Assembly (NCBI GenBank): GCA_024229115.1
Contig: JAAEST010000053.1
Location: 186,001 to 250,000, forward strand
Direction: 5' to 3'
Length of the DNA stretch: 64,000 bases
DNA from: Oligoflexia bacterium
GTDB taxonomy: Bacteria; Bdellovibrionota; Bacteriovoracia; Bacteriovoracales; Bacteriovoracaceae
Shown: positions 1-8,897 of the stretch, one piece after another
Position numbering within the stretch: position 1 is the stretch's first letter
Layout of the letters: each line of letters opens with the position of its first letter
Notes under the pieces: model-generated
Told to the model about the DNA's origin: nothing
The model's input: only the letters and a program-made list of their open reading frames with translations
The model's database searches: none
Translations under genes and position numbers: made by a program

Positions 1-2
1 CT

Positions 3-770
3 TATGGTGTTGTTAGCCATGGTGGAAATCCACCGTTTAGTCTTATTTTAAGAGATATTAAATTCAATGACGATGTGGATGATATAATTATCATTCTTAA
101 AGAACATGGACTATGTCCAGATGAAGAAGAAGATAACCTTAGAAAAATGATGGAATCAGGAAGTCTCCTTATTAGTCAGATTTCTGAGTATAGTGCTATC
201 TTCTTGGCCCACAAAATGAGACGCTTTGATTGTAATATTTTAGTAGGCCTTAGCGATCAGCTTCACCCTAGTAAGAGTTATGAAAATGAAAGTCGTGGCT
301 TAGTTAGCAAATATAACCTCAAGCAAAATGTTTCAGAAGAAATTACCCTTAAAGAAAAATCAATTGATATTGATTCCATTTTTGCAGTAACAACTCCAAC
401 AGTTTCGGGTCATCAAATTATAAAATACCTCGACTTACTCACAGCTCATACTGTTGTTGAAGAAAGTGATTTAAGAAGTATGAAAAGCTCTTCTAAATCA
501 CTCGATGAGCAATCAGAAGAAGAATTCTTAGATGCCCTACTAGAACAAACAAGCACTGATTCTGATGAAAAATATCAGTTTGATATCAATGATACTTACA
601 AAGAATTAATTGTAGAACTTCAATCACAAGCTTATAAGATTGAGGCCAATGCTATTGTTGGGATCAATTTCCAACTCTCCCCGCTTGTTCATCAAGAGGC
701 CGATGACACAAATACTATTCTCTATAAAATCACGGCCACGGGTAATGGAGTGATAGTTGATGAAGTCTAA
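3..770 (+). CDS. Unrecognised protein with two YbjQ-like motifs (5' end outside window)
   Basis: The reading frame is open from the first complete codon at position 3, so the gene begins upstream of the window; a GTG at 75 is in frame but has no reason to be the start. I do not recognise the family. The visible part has two similar stretches, one with residues CNILVGLSDQL and one with ANAIVGINFQL, each after a helix. This pattern recalls the small beta-rich YbjQ/UPF0145 fold, but that is a weak resemblance. An acidic low-complexity segment separates the two. There is no signal peptide or membrane segment in the visible part. The end overlaps the next gene by 11 bases, so the two are probably translationally coupled. 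Confidence 0.6.
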   Translation, partial: YGVVSHGGNPPFSLILRDIKFNDDVDDIIIILKEHGLCPDEEEDNLRKMMESGSLLISQISEYSAIFLAHKMRRFDCNILVGLSDQLHPSKSYENESRGLVSKYNLKQNVSEEITLKEKSIDIDSIFAVTTPTVSGHQIIKYLDLLTAHTVVEESDLRSMKSSSKSLDEQSEEEFLDALLEQTSTDSDEKYQFDINDTYKELIVELQSQAYKIEANAIVGINFQLSPLVHQEADDTNTILYKITATGNGVIVDEV

Positions 771-2190
771 TAGACAAATCAAAGATCATTATCCTTGCCT
801 CATCGTTGGTGCAGGAATTGTGGGTGCAGGAATTTTTAGAGATTTATCCCTCCATGGAATTCCAACTTTACTTGTCGACAAAAAAGACTTCACGAGCCAA
901 ACCTCGCAAGCAAGTTCAAAGATGCTTCACGGTGGAATTCGTTATTTAGAAAATTTTGATTTTAAATTGGTCTTTGAAGCTCTCCATGAAAAAAACTTAT
1001 GGCTAAAGCTGGCCCCTCATCTTTGCTATGAACAAAGGTTTTCTATTCCTGTTTATAATGAGGACAAAAGGCCACTTTGGATGATTCGTTGTGGTCTTTT
1101 TCTCTATGATCTTCTCTCTAGTTTTCAGAATACTATGCATGACCAAACAAATAGAAGTGAAACGATTTCAAAATTTCCACAAATTCGTGAAAATGGTTTG
1201 CAAGGGGCAGGTATATACTCAGATGCTGTCGTTGATGATGCTAAATTAACCTTAGAAGTTATTTACGACGGTTTAGAAAATAAGAATTGTCAGGCCGAAA
1301 ATCATATGGCCTACATCAACTCGAAGAAACTTAAAGAAGATCTTTTTGAAGTAGAACTTAAATGTGAGCTCACAGAACAAAAATATAAGGTAACAACTAA
1401 GAAACTTATCTTTGCAACAGGTCCATTTACAGACAAATTGTTATCGAACTCTCACGACTTCAATTGGGAGCCTAAGTTACTTCCTTCTAAAGGATCTCAT
1501 CTTTGGATAGAAAGAAAGGCCTTAGAACTTCCCTCGCCTGTTGTACTCACTCCTCCTGATGGCAGAGTAATTTTTGTTATACCTCAAGGAGAGAAGATCC
1601 TAGTAGGGACAACAGAAACTCAAATTGATGGAGAATATTTTGATCTCAAAGCAGGTGAAGAAGATATCCAATACCTTCTTGATAATTTAAAACAATACTT
1701 TCCTAAGTCTAATATCTCTAAAGAAAATATCCTCTCAACTTTTTGTGGGATTAGACCTCTTGTTAAAGAAGATAGCTCTCACTCTCGAGGAAAGACGGCA
1801 CGAGAGCATAAGGTTTTTCAACCCATCTCTAATTGCTATGTAATCCTTGGCGGTAAGTACACCACATTTCGAGTGATGGCCCATGATGTGACTAAAGAAA
1901 TTTGTCACTCTTTTGGTATTCCATTTAATAGCTCGCTAAGTCTTGCCCCACTTAGAGTCTGTTCTCACATTCTTCCTTTTGAAAAGACAGAATTGACTAA
2001 AGAAGTTGTTATAAATTGTGCTAAATATGAGCTGCCTAAAACTTTTGAAGACTTAGTTATTCGAAGACTAGGCATCAATGATAAGAAACATTGGAATCAT
2101 AGCGAGAGCTTTGATGATTTCTTCAAATCAATCCAATCAAAACTTTCTGAGTATATCGAAATTTCTGACGAACAGATCACAAACTTTTAA
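760..2190 (+). CDS. glpD: FAD-dependent glycerol-3-phosphate dehydrogenase family protein
   Basis: The protein (476 residues from the ATG at 760; a TTG lies one codon before) has the GlpD plan: an FAD-binding GAGIVG loop at residues 17-22, then the TSQASSKMLHGGIRYLE region that matches the conserved TS-SSK--HGG-RYLE block, and near the C-terminus the GGKYTTFRVMA motif typical of GlpD. Known GlpD enzymes are membrane-associated and oxidise sn-glycerol 3-phosphate to dihydroxyacetone phosphate with electrons passed to quinone. It is slightly shorter than the usual 500 or so residues, with a reduced C-terminal cap domain, so a related glycerol-phosphate or hydroxyacid oxidase is possible. It overlaps the preceding gene by 11 bases and converges on the next gene with 2 bases between stops. 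Confidence 0.8.
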   Translation: MKSNRQIKDHYPCLIVGAGIVGAGIFRDLSLHGIPTLLVDKKDFTSQTSQASSKMLHGGIRYLENFDFKLVFEALHEKNLWLKLAPHLCYEQRFSIPVYNEDKRPLWMIRCGLFLYDLLSSFQNTMHDQTNRSETISKFPQIRENGLQGAGIYSDAVVDDAKLTLEVIYDGLENKNCQAENHMAYINSKKLKEDLFEVELKCELTEQKYKVTTKKLIFATGPFTDKLLSNSHDFNWEPKLLPSKGSHLWIERKALELPSPVVLTPPDGRVIFVIPQGEKILVGTTETQIDGEYFDLKAGEEDIQYLLDNLKQYFPKSNISKENILSTFCGIRPLVKEDSSHSRGKTAREHKVFQPISNCYVILGGKYTTFRVMAHDVTKEICHSFGIPFNSSLSLAPLRVCSHILPFEKTELTKEVVINCAKYELPKTFEDLVIRRLGINDKKHWNHSESFDDFFKSIQSKLSEYIEISDEQITNF

Positions 2191-2192
2191 TC

Positions 2193-3290
2193 CTACCAAC
2201 GATAAGCAAGACCCATGAGAACTCTTGGCCCTGAGACAACTTTCGTATAAGTCTCATTCTCATTTTCTACAACGTAACTCTCTGTCCTACGGTAGAAGTC
2301 GACGAGTCCTCTAAAGCCAAAACCTCTTTTAGTAAAATACTTCACTCCACCACCAAAGAAGAGAAAGTTGGCAGTCCCTGAGTAAGTATTAGAAGCCTGA
2401 CTTGAGTCAGGATCAAGAAAATCAATCGTGTCGCTTGCATCCCCAACACCCGCACCAAGTGTACCAAAGCCAATAAAACGACCATAAGTGAATGGAGAAT
2501 GAAGAAAGTGATAACTGGCACTCAGACCATATTCAAAAACACTACTTGATACTTGCTGCCCTTGAACTGAATCACTCTTAACAGTTGAGCTATGAACAAT
2601 ACCTGCAAAACTAAAATTATGAAGAAATGTCCCAGGCTTATAAAAATATTTTTCAACACCTAATGAGAAGTCCACTGCAGCCGTCTGACCAGTAGAACTT
2701 CCTCGACTTCCATACTCAATGCTACTGCTTAAGTTATTTAAGTGAACAAGTCCCCATGCTTCAAAGTCTTTTCTTGGGTCTTCTCCTGTAGCAGTTCCAC
2801 CACCCATCAACATACTAGTATCTTCTTTAAAAGAAGCTAATTCTTTTTGATCACCTTCTGTCAGTACTCTTCCGGTTGGCATATCGGCTAAAGATGGAGG
2901 CTCTCCTCCCACGGCCACAGGAACCTCAACATTCGGTTCAATAGCATAAATACTCTTAGTAGGGTCTTCTGAGATTTTCACTGGTGTCGTAATCTTTAGA
3001 TTAACAACCTTGTCTGGAAATAAAGCTCCTGTATCAATAATTCTATAAATGCTCCAAATCGTTCTGGTCGGTGATGCCTTAACAACAACACCCCTAGCAA
3101 TTACTCCTGTGGTTAAAAAGAACTTTGCATGATCACCTACGACCAGCCCATCTTCCAAACCACGATTGATAAGAACAGTTTTCTTAGAACCACTCACTTT
3201 AAGAAAACGAGTCGTTAGTTTTTCGTTAACCTCTAGCGCAGAGGTTGAATAAATAGAAATAAGTAATAAAAGAACACTAATAAGTTTCAT
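2193..3290 (-). CDS. Secreted outer-membrane beta-barrel candidate, paralogue of next gene
   Basis: The 365-residue product starts with a clear Sec signal peptide (MKLISVLLLLISIYSTSALE). The first third holds a small beta domain with the pattern VLINRGLEDGLVVGD-A-F, followed by a Pro-rich linker. The last half alternates polar and aromatic strands and ends in LMGLAYRW, an aromatic terminal residue typical of outer-membrane barrels. The upstream gene (3299-4840) has the same order of N-terminal beta domain, linker and barrel-like end, and the two are 8 bases apart on the same strand, so they look like a tandem duplication expressed as one operon. The function is unknown; a small barrel with a periplasmic domain is inferred. 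Confidence 0.65.
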   Translation of the reverse strand: MKLISVLLLLISIYSTSALEVNEKLTTRFLKVSGSKKTVLINRGLEDGLVVGDHAKFFLTTGVIARGVVVKASPTRTIWSIYRIIDTGALFPDKVVNLKITTPVKISEDPTKSIYAIEPNVEVPVAVGGEPPSLADMPTGRVLTEGDQKELASFKEDTSMLMGGGTATGEDPRKDFEAWGLVHLNNLSSSIEYGSRGSSTGQTAAVDFSLGVEKYFYKPGTFLHNFSFAGIVHSSTVKSDSVQGQQVSSSVFEYGLSASYHFLHSPFTYGRFIGFGTLGAGVGDASDTIDFLDPDSSQASNTYSGTANFLFFGGGVKYFTKRGFGFRGLVDFYRRTESYVVENENETYTKVVSGPRVLMGLAYRW

Positions 3291-3298
3291 AATATACC

Positions 3299-4840
3299 TT
3301 AAAAATATAAGTTCACTCCAACTAACATCTTGGTCTGGCTAATTGAAAATTGAGAATTAATATTATCTTCACTACTAACAGTATCAATAATCGAATATGT
3401 CGTGGCTTCTTGAGAAATCATAAAGTTCAGCCCGAAACCAATCTTGACCCAATCATCAACGGTATCTCCGGCCTTAAAACGATATTTAATACCTGTATGA
3501 AAACTAGGAAGACCAACATAGGAAAAGCTATAATCAGAGCTAAGTGCAAAAGAAGTAACATCAGCATTCCCTCTTTTAAATCCAACTCCAACATAAGGAA
3601 GATATTTATTCAACTTGCTTGGAGAATTCCAAAAGTACCAGTTAGCATGACCTTTAATTGCAGCTTCAGTGAACCTTCCATTTACTCCGCCTAAGTCATA
3701 GTGCCCAACTCCTTGCTCGAGAGTTAATTCGATCGTGAAGTTCTCTAAACTCTCTAGACTATTGGCGAGATGAAATTCATAGCCAACAGAAATTGAATAA
3801 TCTGCTGATTGATGATTTGGATCATCAGTCGTCGAATGGTCAGAAATTCCTGTGGCATAGCGAATATTAATTTCATGAGAGGCCTTTTCTTCAAGGACTT
3901 CTTTTTGACGACGTAACTCTTTTTCAATTCCACTGCGAATATAGAACTCCCTTAACTGATCATCAGTGAGACCAGAACTAAAGAGAGGTCCTTCTTGCTT
4001 TAGCTTAGCAACAGCACGTGGAGAAATTTCAGCTTTAGCAATTTCTTCATCTCTAATCTTCTCATAAATTGAAGGAAGGTCGTTCTTATCTCGACCAACA
4101 TCTCCACTTCTTTCTTGCCCTTGATAAAGACTATAAATGCCATTCTTTAAATTATTAATTTTGTCTGTTGAGCCTTTGGTCGTAAGATCAAAAACTTCTA
4201 ATTCTTTTTTCTTTTTGATCTCGCTAACTTTCTTATCAAATTTTCTTGGTGGGATATATTTGATTTTCTTTACTTCATTGAATTTTTCGTCGTACTCTTC
4301 ACCAGCACCATTAAATTTTGCATTCTCAACACTTTCAATATCTTGTTCTCGTGTTGGATAACTTTCAAAGAGTTTTGATGAACTTCTAAATTGATCTTCA
4401 AGAAAGACAAGATCCTCAGGAACACTTTGTCCTCTAACATCTTTATCTTGGCTTTGACTTACTTTATGAGTTTGACGAACTTTTAGATTTCGACGCTTAT
4501 CAGTTGTGATTCTAAAAATCACAATCTCTCTGCCCTTTTCAATCAAGCTATAATTTTCAATATTCTTAAGGAACCAATAACTATGATTATTATGAACTTT
4601 GATGGCCTCACCATCAGCAATGAAAACGTAACTTGGTTTATCAAAGCCTGCGGTCTTATCGACAAAGTACAGCTTTCCCTTTGTCCCAATAGTGACCCCT
4701 TCAAACTTGCCATTATCAACAATAAGTGACTTTTTTGAGGTGCTAATTTCTTTGATTCTGACCACGTCACCATGCTGAGCGTTAACAATAACTATATTTA
4801 GAAATAGAGTTAAAAATACTATTTTGAAGCACAATCCCAT
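3299..4840 (-). CDS. Secreted beta-barrel candidate with long charged linker
   Basis: The ATG at 4840 is preferred over an in-frame codon at 4894 because it follows a good ribosome binding site (AAGGAAGAAG) and gives a proper signal peptide (MGLCFKIVFLTLFLNIVIVNAQ). An N-terminal beta domain (LIVDNGKFEGVTIGTKGKL) resembles that of the neighbouring gene. It is followed by a Lys/Glu-rich linker of about 200 residues with probable helix, then a strand-rich C-terminal half ending in KMLVGVNLYF, a barrel-type aromatic terminus. The paralogue at 2193-3290 lacks the long charged linker. The role is unknown; envelope location is inferred from the signal peptide and terminus. Confidence 0.65.
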   Translation of the reverse strand: MGLCFKIVFLTLFLNIVIVNAQHGDVVRIKEISTSKKSLIVDNGKFEGVTIGTKGKLYFVDKTAGFDKPSYVFIADGEAIKVHNNHSYWFLKNIENYSLIEKGREIVIFRITTDKRRNLKVRQTHKVSQSQDKDVRGQSVPEDLVFLEDQFRSSSKLFESYPTREQDIESVENAKFNGAGEEYDEKFNEVKKIKYIPPRKFDKKVSEIKKKKELEVFDLTTKGSTDKINNLKNGIYSLYQGQERSGDVGRDKNDLPSIYEKIRDEEIAKAEISPRAVAKLKQEGPLFSSGLTDDQLREFYIRSGIEKELRRQKEVLEEKASHEINIRYATGISDHSTTDDPNHQSADYSISVGYEFHLANSLESLENFTIELTLEQGVGHYDLGGVNGRFTEAAIKGHANWYFWNSPSKLNKYLPYVGVGFKRGNADVTSFALSSDYSFSYVGLPSFHTGIKYRFKAGDTVDDWVKIGFGLNFMISQEATTYSIIDTVSSEDNINSQFSISQTKMLVGVNLYF

Positions 4841-4923
4841 TCTTCTTCCTTGAAAACATGAGTGAAAGCCAAAGATATACAAATATTCTAACATATTCAG
4901 GTATTATTGCGAACGTTTTGCCC

Positions 4924-4952
4924 TTGAATATTACCGAAAAAAAACCTATAAA
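4924..4952 (+). promoter_or_regulatory. Sigma-70 type promoter for 4989-5177 and probably trxB
   Basis: TTGAAT at 4924-4929 and TATAAA at 4947-4952 are separated by 17 bases. This is a near-consensus -35/-10 pair in the divergent gap between the barrel gene at 4840 and the small gene at 4989. Confidence 0.5.
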
Positions 4953-4988
4953 TACTTGATTAATTATATAAAAGCTGGAGATGACACG

Positions 4989-5177
4989 GTGGCTAGAAAG
5001 AAGAAAAAGCAGATATTTCGTTATAACTGCACCATCACTGACGAAGAGTTCAAAACGACACGTAAAGTTGAAAATACAGATGATCTGATTTCTGTAAAAG
5101 CTTACTATGAGATGAATCCAGAAAAGGACGATCGTCCAGAGCATATTAAGATTCAATTAGGCGAAGTCGAAAGCTAA
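4989..5177 (+). CDS. Small basic protein of unknown function
   Basis: The GTG at 4989 follows a GGAG site with 8-base spacing and gives a 62-residue protein starting MARKKKKQIFRYNCTITDEE. A TTG at 4956 is in frame but lies next to the predicted promoter. The protein has a basic N-terminus, a single Cys and an acidic C-terminal half, with no signal peptide or membrane segment. I do not recognise the family. It sits 22 bases before trxB on the same strand and is probably co-transcribed with it. Confidence 0.6.
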   Translation: MARKKKKQIFRYNCTITDEEFKTTRKVENTDDLISVKAYYEMNPEKDDRPEHIKIQLGEVES

Positions 5178-5199
5178 TTTAATTTCAAAAGGTAAATTC

Positions 5200-6132
5200 A
5201 TGGAAACTAAGAAAGTAATCATTATTGGTAGTGGTCCTGCCGGATATACAGCGGCACTTTATTCTTCAAGAGCAAACCTTGAGCCTCTCGTTATTGAAGG
5301 TCATGAGCCAGGTGGACAGTTAACGACAACGACTGATGTAGAAAACTTCCCTGGATTCCCAGAAGGAGTCATGGGCCCTGAACTTATGGCCAATATGAAG
5401 AAACAAGCTCAGAGATTTGGGACTGAATTTCTTACTACTCACGTAACTGATGTTGATATGTCTAAAAGACCTTTTAAGGTGACTTGTGAAAATGGGAATG
5501 AATTCCTTGCAGAAACAATCATCATTTCAACTGGAGCTTCCGCAAAATACCTTGGTCTTCCAAATGAAAAAGAACTCATTGGTAAAGGTGTTAGTGCTTG
5601 TGCAACTTGCGACGGTTTCTTCTATCGTGACAAAGTAGTTCATGTTGTTGGTGGTGGAGACACGGCCATGGAAGAAGCAAGTTTCCTTACAAAATTTGCC
5701 TCAAAAGTTTATGTCGTTCATAGAAGAGATACTTTAAGAGCATCAAAGCCAATGCAAGAAAGATGTTTTAATAACCCAAAGATTGAATTTGTTTGGGATA
5801 GCGAAGTTAAAGAAATCGTTTTTGATGATACAGGTGTAACTGGAATCCAAGTTTATAATAGTAAAACTGATGAAACGACTTTAAGAAAAACTGATGGTCT
5901 CTTTATGGGAATTGGTCATAGTCCAAATACAGGTTTCCTTAAAGGACAAATCCAAACTGATGAATCTGGATATATTGTTCCAACAAATGCACCTCACCCA
6001 GATACAAATGTAGCCGGTGTCTTTGCTTGTGGTGATGTTCAAGATTCATACTACAGACAAGCTATCAGTGCTGCTGGAAGTGGTTGTATGGCCGCGATCA
6101 GAGCTGAACGCTTTCTAGAAGAGCACGAGTAG
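5200..6132 (+). CDS. trxB: Thioredoxin reductase
   Basis: The 310-residue product has the complete low-molecular-weight thioredoxin reductase plan: FAD-binding GSGPAG at residues 10-15, the redox-active CATC at residues 134-137 followed by DGFFYR, the NADPH-binding VVGGGDTAMEEA, and the C-terminal ACGDVQDSYYRQAISAAGSG segment that contacts FAD. It reduces thioredoxin with NADPH in the cytoplasm. Length and cysteine position match well-studied enzymes (C135/C138 in E. coli). The start follows an AAAGGT site. It is probably the second gene of a two-gene transcript. Confidence 0.96.
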   Translation: METKKVIIIGSGPAGYTAALYSSRANLEPLVIEGHEPGGQLTTTTDVENFPGFPEGVMGPELMANMKKQAQRFGTEFLTTHVTDVDMSKRPFKVTCENGNEFLAETIIISTGASAKYLGLPNEKELIGKGVSACATCDGFFYRDKVVHVVGGGDTAMEEASFLTKFASKVYVVHRRDTLRASKPMQERCFNNPKIEFVWDSEVKEIVFDDTGVTGIQVYNSKTDETTLRKTDGLFMGIGHSPNTGFLKGQIQTDESGYIVPTNAPHPDTNVAGVFACGDVQDSYYRQAISAAGSGCMAAIRAERFLEEHE

Positions 6133-6224
6133 TAGCGCCAAGTTGCCCCTATGAGGCAAAGTTTTCCGACAAAAAACTGCAACTATTCGTCAATTTTCCA
6201 TCACTTCCAAACTTTTACTCACTT

Positions 6225-6263
6225 GACCCTGTTTTTATTCCAGGGTCTTTGACATTAAGACCC
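6225..6263 (+). promoter_or_regulatory. Possible attenuator with mutually exclusive hairpins
   Basis: GACCCTG at 6225-6231 can pair with CAGGGTC at 6241-6247 (7 pairs, 9-base loop). GGGTC at 6243-6247 can pair instead with GACCC at 6259-6263. The first hairpin is followed by only a short T run, so it is a weak terminator at best. Further down the same leader are the inverted repeat TTCAAG/CTTGAA (6287-6308) and the 10-base palindrome GCATCGATGC (6320-6329), which stands just before the ribosome binding site of the next gene. Confidence 0.3.
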
Positions 6264-6342
6264 AAAATTTGAAATAATTTCTTTAGTTCAAGGCAAGGAA
6301 GTCTTGAAGCAATATTAATGCATCGATGCCAAGGAAGGTTAA

Positions 6343-7152
6343 ATGCTTTTTAATTACAATACCTTAAAAGTTGTTCTCGATACTGCTCACAGAAGTATCA
6401 AAGTTTTCCTCAACAGACCTGAAGAAGAAAATCGTCTCAATATTGAGATGCTTTTCGAGCTAGAAAGCTTGGCCAACTGGTTAACTTCCCATCTTGAAGT
6501 TAATAGTGTGGTCATCTCTTCTGAAGGTGATACCTTTTGTGAAGGTTTTGATTTCAAGGAACTTAAGGTGATGTGTGACGAAAAGAGATTCAAATATCTC
6601 GCTCGTTTTCAAAAAGTCGTTCAAGCTTATAAAGCTCTTCCACAAACAATTATCTGCGATATGAAAAGTTCTACTTCATCGATGGGATTAGAACTGGCCC
6701 TTGCTGCAGATATTAGAATTGCTAATCAAAATGCTAAATTTAACTTCTCATTCTTAAATGAAGGTTGGGTTCCAATGTGCGGAGGTATCTCAGTACTTAG
6801 TGAACTTGTAGGAAAAGGAAATGCTTGGCAATGGGTTCTTTCTTCAAAGATTGTTGAGTCTGAGAAGGCTATGAATGCTGGTTTTATTCTTGATCAATAT
6901 AATGACGAAAGCGTTTTAACAAATCTTCTGCAGACTATTGCTAAGCAAAGTCCAGTTGCTAGAATCCAAACAAAGAGAGCTTTCTACGATACAGTTCATC
7001 GCCAATTTGATGAGTCTCTTCACTTTGATACAGCTTGTGCACAAGCTTCAATGAAAACTGATGATTGGAAAAAAGAAGAAGATGAAGAGTTTACTCAAGC
7101 AAGAGATTTTAGCTATCAAGTAAAAACAAATTTTAGTACTCCCCTCGCATAA
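6343..7152 (+). CDS. Crotonase-fold protein with altered active site
   Basis: This 269-residue protein has the enoyl-CoA hydratase/isomerase fold: an oxyanion-hole segment FCEGFDFKEL near residue 67 and the helix region SSMGLELALAADIRIA. In rat enoyl-CoA hydratase two glutamates act (E144, E164). Aligning by the conserved Asp and spacing, the first is kept here (GLEL), while the second position is Phe and the PaaG-type catalytic Asp position is Met. It is therefore unlikely to be an ordinary hydratase; thioester hydrolysis, a signal-lipid synthase of the RpfF type, or another crotonase reaction are open options. The ribosome binding site AAGGAAGG is strong. The gene stands alone between trxB and a strong terminator. 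Confidence 0.75.
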   Translation: MLFNYNTLKVVLDTAHRSIKVFLNRPEEENRLNIEMLFELESLANWLTSHLEVNSVVISSEGDTFCEGFDFKELKVMCDEKRFKYLARFQKVVQAYKALPQTIICDMKSSTSSMGLELALAADIRIANQNAKFNFSFLNEGWVPMCGGISVLSELVGKGNAWQWVLSSKIVESEKAMNAGFILDQYNDESVLTNLLQTIAKQSPVARIQTKRAFYDTVHRQFDESLHFDTACAQASMKTDDWKKEEDEEFTQARDFSYQVKTNFSTPLA

Positions 7153-7185
7153 CTGCGACAGGAAGTTGAAGTTTTTGGGATATGT

Positions 7186-7212
7186 AAAAGGCCACTTTTT
7201 AAGTGGCCTTTT
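7186..7212 (+). terminator. Strong Rho-independent terminator after the crotonase-like gene
   Basis: A perfect 12-base-pair stem (AAAAGGCCACTT with AAGTGGCCTTTT) has a 3-base loop and ends in a T tract. It lies 34 bases after the stop at 7152, and its A/T arms would let it work on both strands. Confidence 0.88.
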
Positions 7213-7235
7213 CATTTTTGGACTATAATAAAAGT

Positions 7236-8888
7236 ATGACAATCAAAAATATAGAATTAGACCCAGCTCAACAAACAATCAACCATATCATTACTCAAAT
7301 GGTAAAGTGGATGTTCTTTCTTGCCTTCCCTCTTGTAGGTCTCTCTTGGTTAAGAATCTTTAAAACTGGGTTTTTACCTGTGATGGGTATTCACCTCTTT
7401 ATTTTTACACTCCTGCTTCTAAGCTTTATTTCAAAGAAGACTATCCCTACAACTTTTAAGGCATGGGTAATTATTTTTATATTTTTTTTGATTGGGACAG
7501 GTGCTGTTTTAAATAATCAAAACCATATACAGTTTGCAGCCCCTTACTATCTTATAGCGATTTTTCTATCTCTATTCTTTTTTAATTTAGCTACGTCACT
7601 AAAAGTTTTAGTCTTTACTGTAATAGTAAAAATAATTTTTTCTTGGTCTAGATTAATAACTGGAGACTTAACAATTCTATTATTTCTAGTTGGAAATTTA
7701 GGTTTAACCTCTCTTACTATTTATATCGTAAATAAACTCAAAACAAGCTTATTTGAACAAATACAAAATGCGAATGCTGCAAACGAAGCGAAATCAAACT
7801 TTCTAGCAGTAATGACTCACGAATTGAGAACACCTCTTAATGGTATTCTTGGAGCCTCTCAATTAATTGATAAAGAAAATTTAAAAGATGATCAAAAAGA
7901 ATATTTAGAAATTGTACATCAATCAGGTGAAAATCTTCTAGAGCTTATTAATAGTATTTTAGACTTAAGTAAAATTGAGGCCAATAAAATAAATATTGAA
8001 GAACATGAGGTAAATATTAATACGCTCCTTAATAATCTTTACCAAGTGCATAGTCTTCAAGCAAAACATAATGGAAATCAATTAAAACTTGAAAAGAATG
8101 GAGAAATCCCACAAGTCGTTTTAGCTGATGCTTTAAGATTAAAACAAATTCTAAATAATTTTCTTAGTAACGCTATTAAATTTACTAAAAATGGTAGTGT
8201 TACTTTAAAATGTAATGTTATTGATAAAACGGAACAAAAAGTTAAACTATTTTTTGCTGTCGAAGATACTGGAATCGGTATTACAAATGAATCTCTAAAA
8301 GAACTATTTCAAGAATTTCACCAAGCTGATAATACAATAACTAGAAAATTTGGAGGAACTGGCCTTGGACTATCAATTAGCAAAAAGCTGACCCAGATGA
8401 TGGGGAGTGAAATAAAAGTTGAGTCTGAATATGGAAAAGGATCAATTTTTAGTTTCGAGATAGAGTTCGATATTCTTGAATCAAACACACTAACAAATGA
8501 AATAAATAAAATATCTGATGCTAGTAAAAATTTAAAACTACTACTTGTAGAAGATAATAAAATAAATACAAAGGTAGCAAAGGGGCTGTTATCTAAACTT
8601 GGATTTAAAAATATTGATACCGCTGAAAATGGTGTTGAAGCAATCGAGGCTTGCTGTAAAAACCAATATGATGTCATTTTTATGGATCTTCAAATGCCAA
8701 GAATGGATGGAATAAGTGCAACAATTGAAATTAGAAAGTTGGAAAATTATAAAGATACATTAATCATCGCACTCTCCGCTAATGCATTTGAAGACGATAA
8801 GATTAAATGCTTTCAAAATGGTATGGATCATTTCTTAAGTAAACCAATATCAAGAGATTCACTTATCGCATATTTTTCAAAACTTTAA
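7236..8888 (+). CDS. Membrane hybrid sensor histidine kinase with receiver domain
   Basis: I start at the ATG at 7236; an upstream in-frame GTG lies inside the terminator stem. Residues about 20-170 form five or six membrane segments without a recognisable periplasmic sensor. Then come a HisKA domain (THELRTPLNG, phospho-acceptor H195), a HATPase domain (N box NNFLSNAIKFT, G1 DTGIGI, G2 GGTGLGLSISKKL) and a C-terminal receiver with VEDN, phospho-acceptor D484 in MDLQMP, and the conserved late Lys in LSKP. There is no adjacent response regulator, so phosphate must pass to its own receiver and on to an unlinked partner. The signal sensed is unknown. It converges on the mevalonate operon with 9 bases between genes. 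Confidence 0.93.
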   Translation: MTIKNIELDPAQQTINHIITQMVKWMFFLAFPLVGLSWLRIFKTGFLPVMGIHLFIFTLLLLSFISKKTIPTTFKAWVIIFIFFLIGTGAVLNNQNHIQFAAPYYLIAIFLSLFFFNLATSLKVLVFTVIVKIIFSWSRLITGDLTILLFLVGNLGLTSLTIYIVNKLKTSLFEQIQNANAANEAKSNFLAVMTHELRTPLNGILGASQLIDKENLKDDQKEYLEIVHQSGENLLELINSILDLSKIEANKINIEEHEVNINTLLNNLYQVHSLQAKHNGNQLKLEKNGEIPQVVLADALRLKQILNNFLSNAIKFTKNGSVTLKCNVIDKTEQKVKLFFAVEDTGIGITNESLKELFQEFHQADNTITRKFGGTGLGLSISKKLTQMMGSEIKVESEYGKGSIFSFEIEFDILESNTLTNEINKISDASKNLKLLLVEDNKINTKVAKGLLSKLGFKNIDTAENGVEAIEACCKNQYDVIFMDLQMPRMDGISATIEIRKLENYKDTLIIALSANAFEDDKIKCFQNGMDHFLSKPISRDSLIAYFSKL

Positions 8889-8897
8889 ACTAAGCAA

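Noticed and set aside
4933-4940. ACCGAAAA before the small gene at 4989, like the sigma-28 -10 boxes.
   Set aside because: No TAAA-type box lies at the right distance, and a good sigma-70 pair overlaps it.
6143-6159. TTGCC/GGCAA hairpin just after trxB.
   Set aside because: The stem has only five pairs and no proper T run, too weak to call a terminator.
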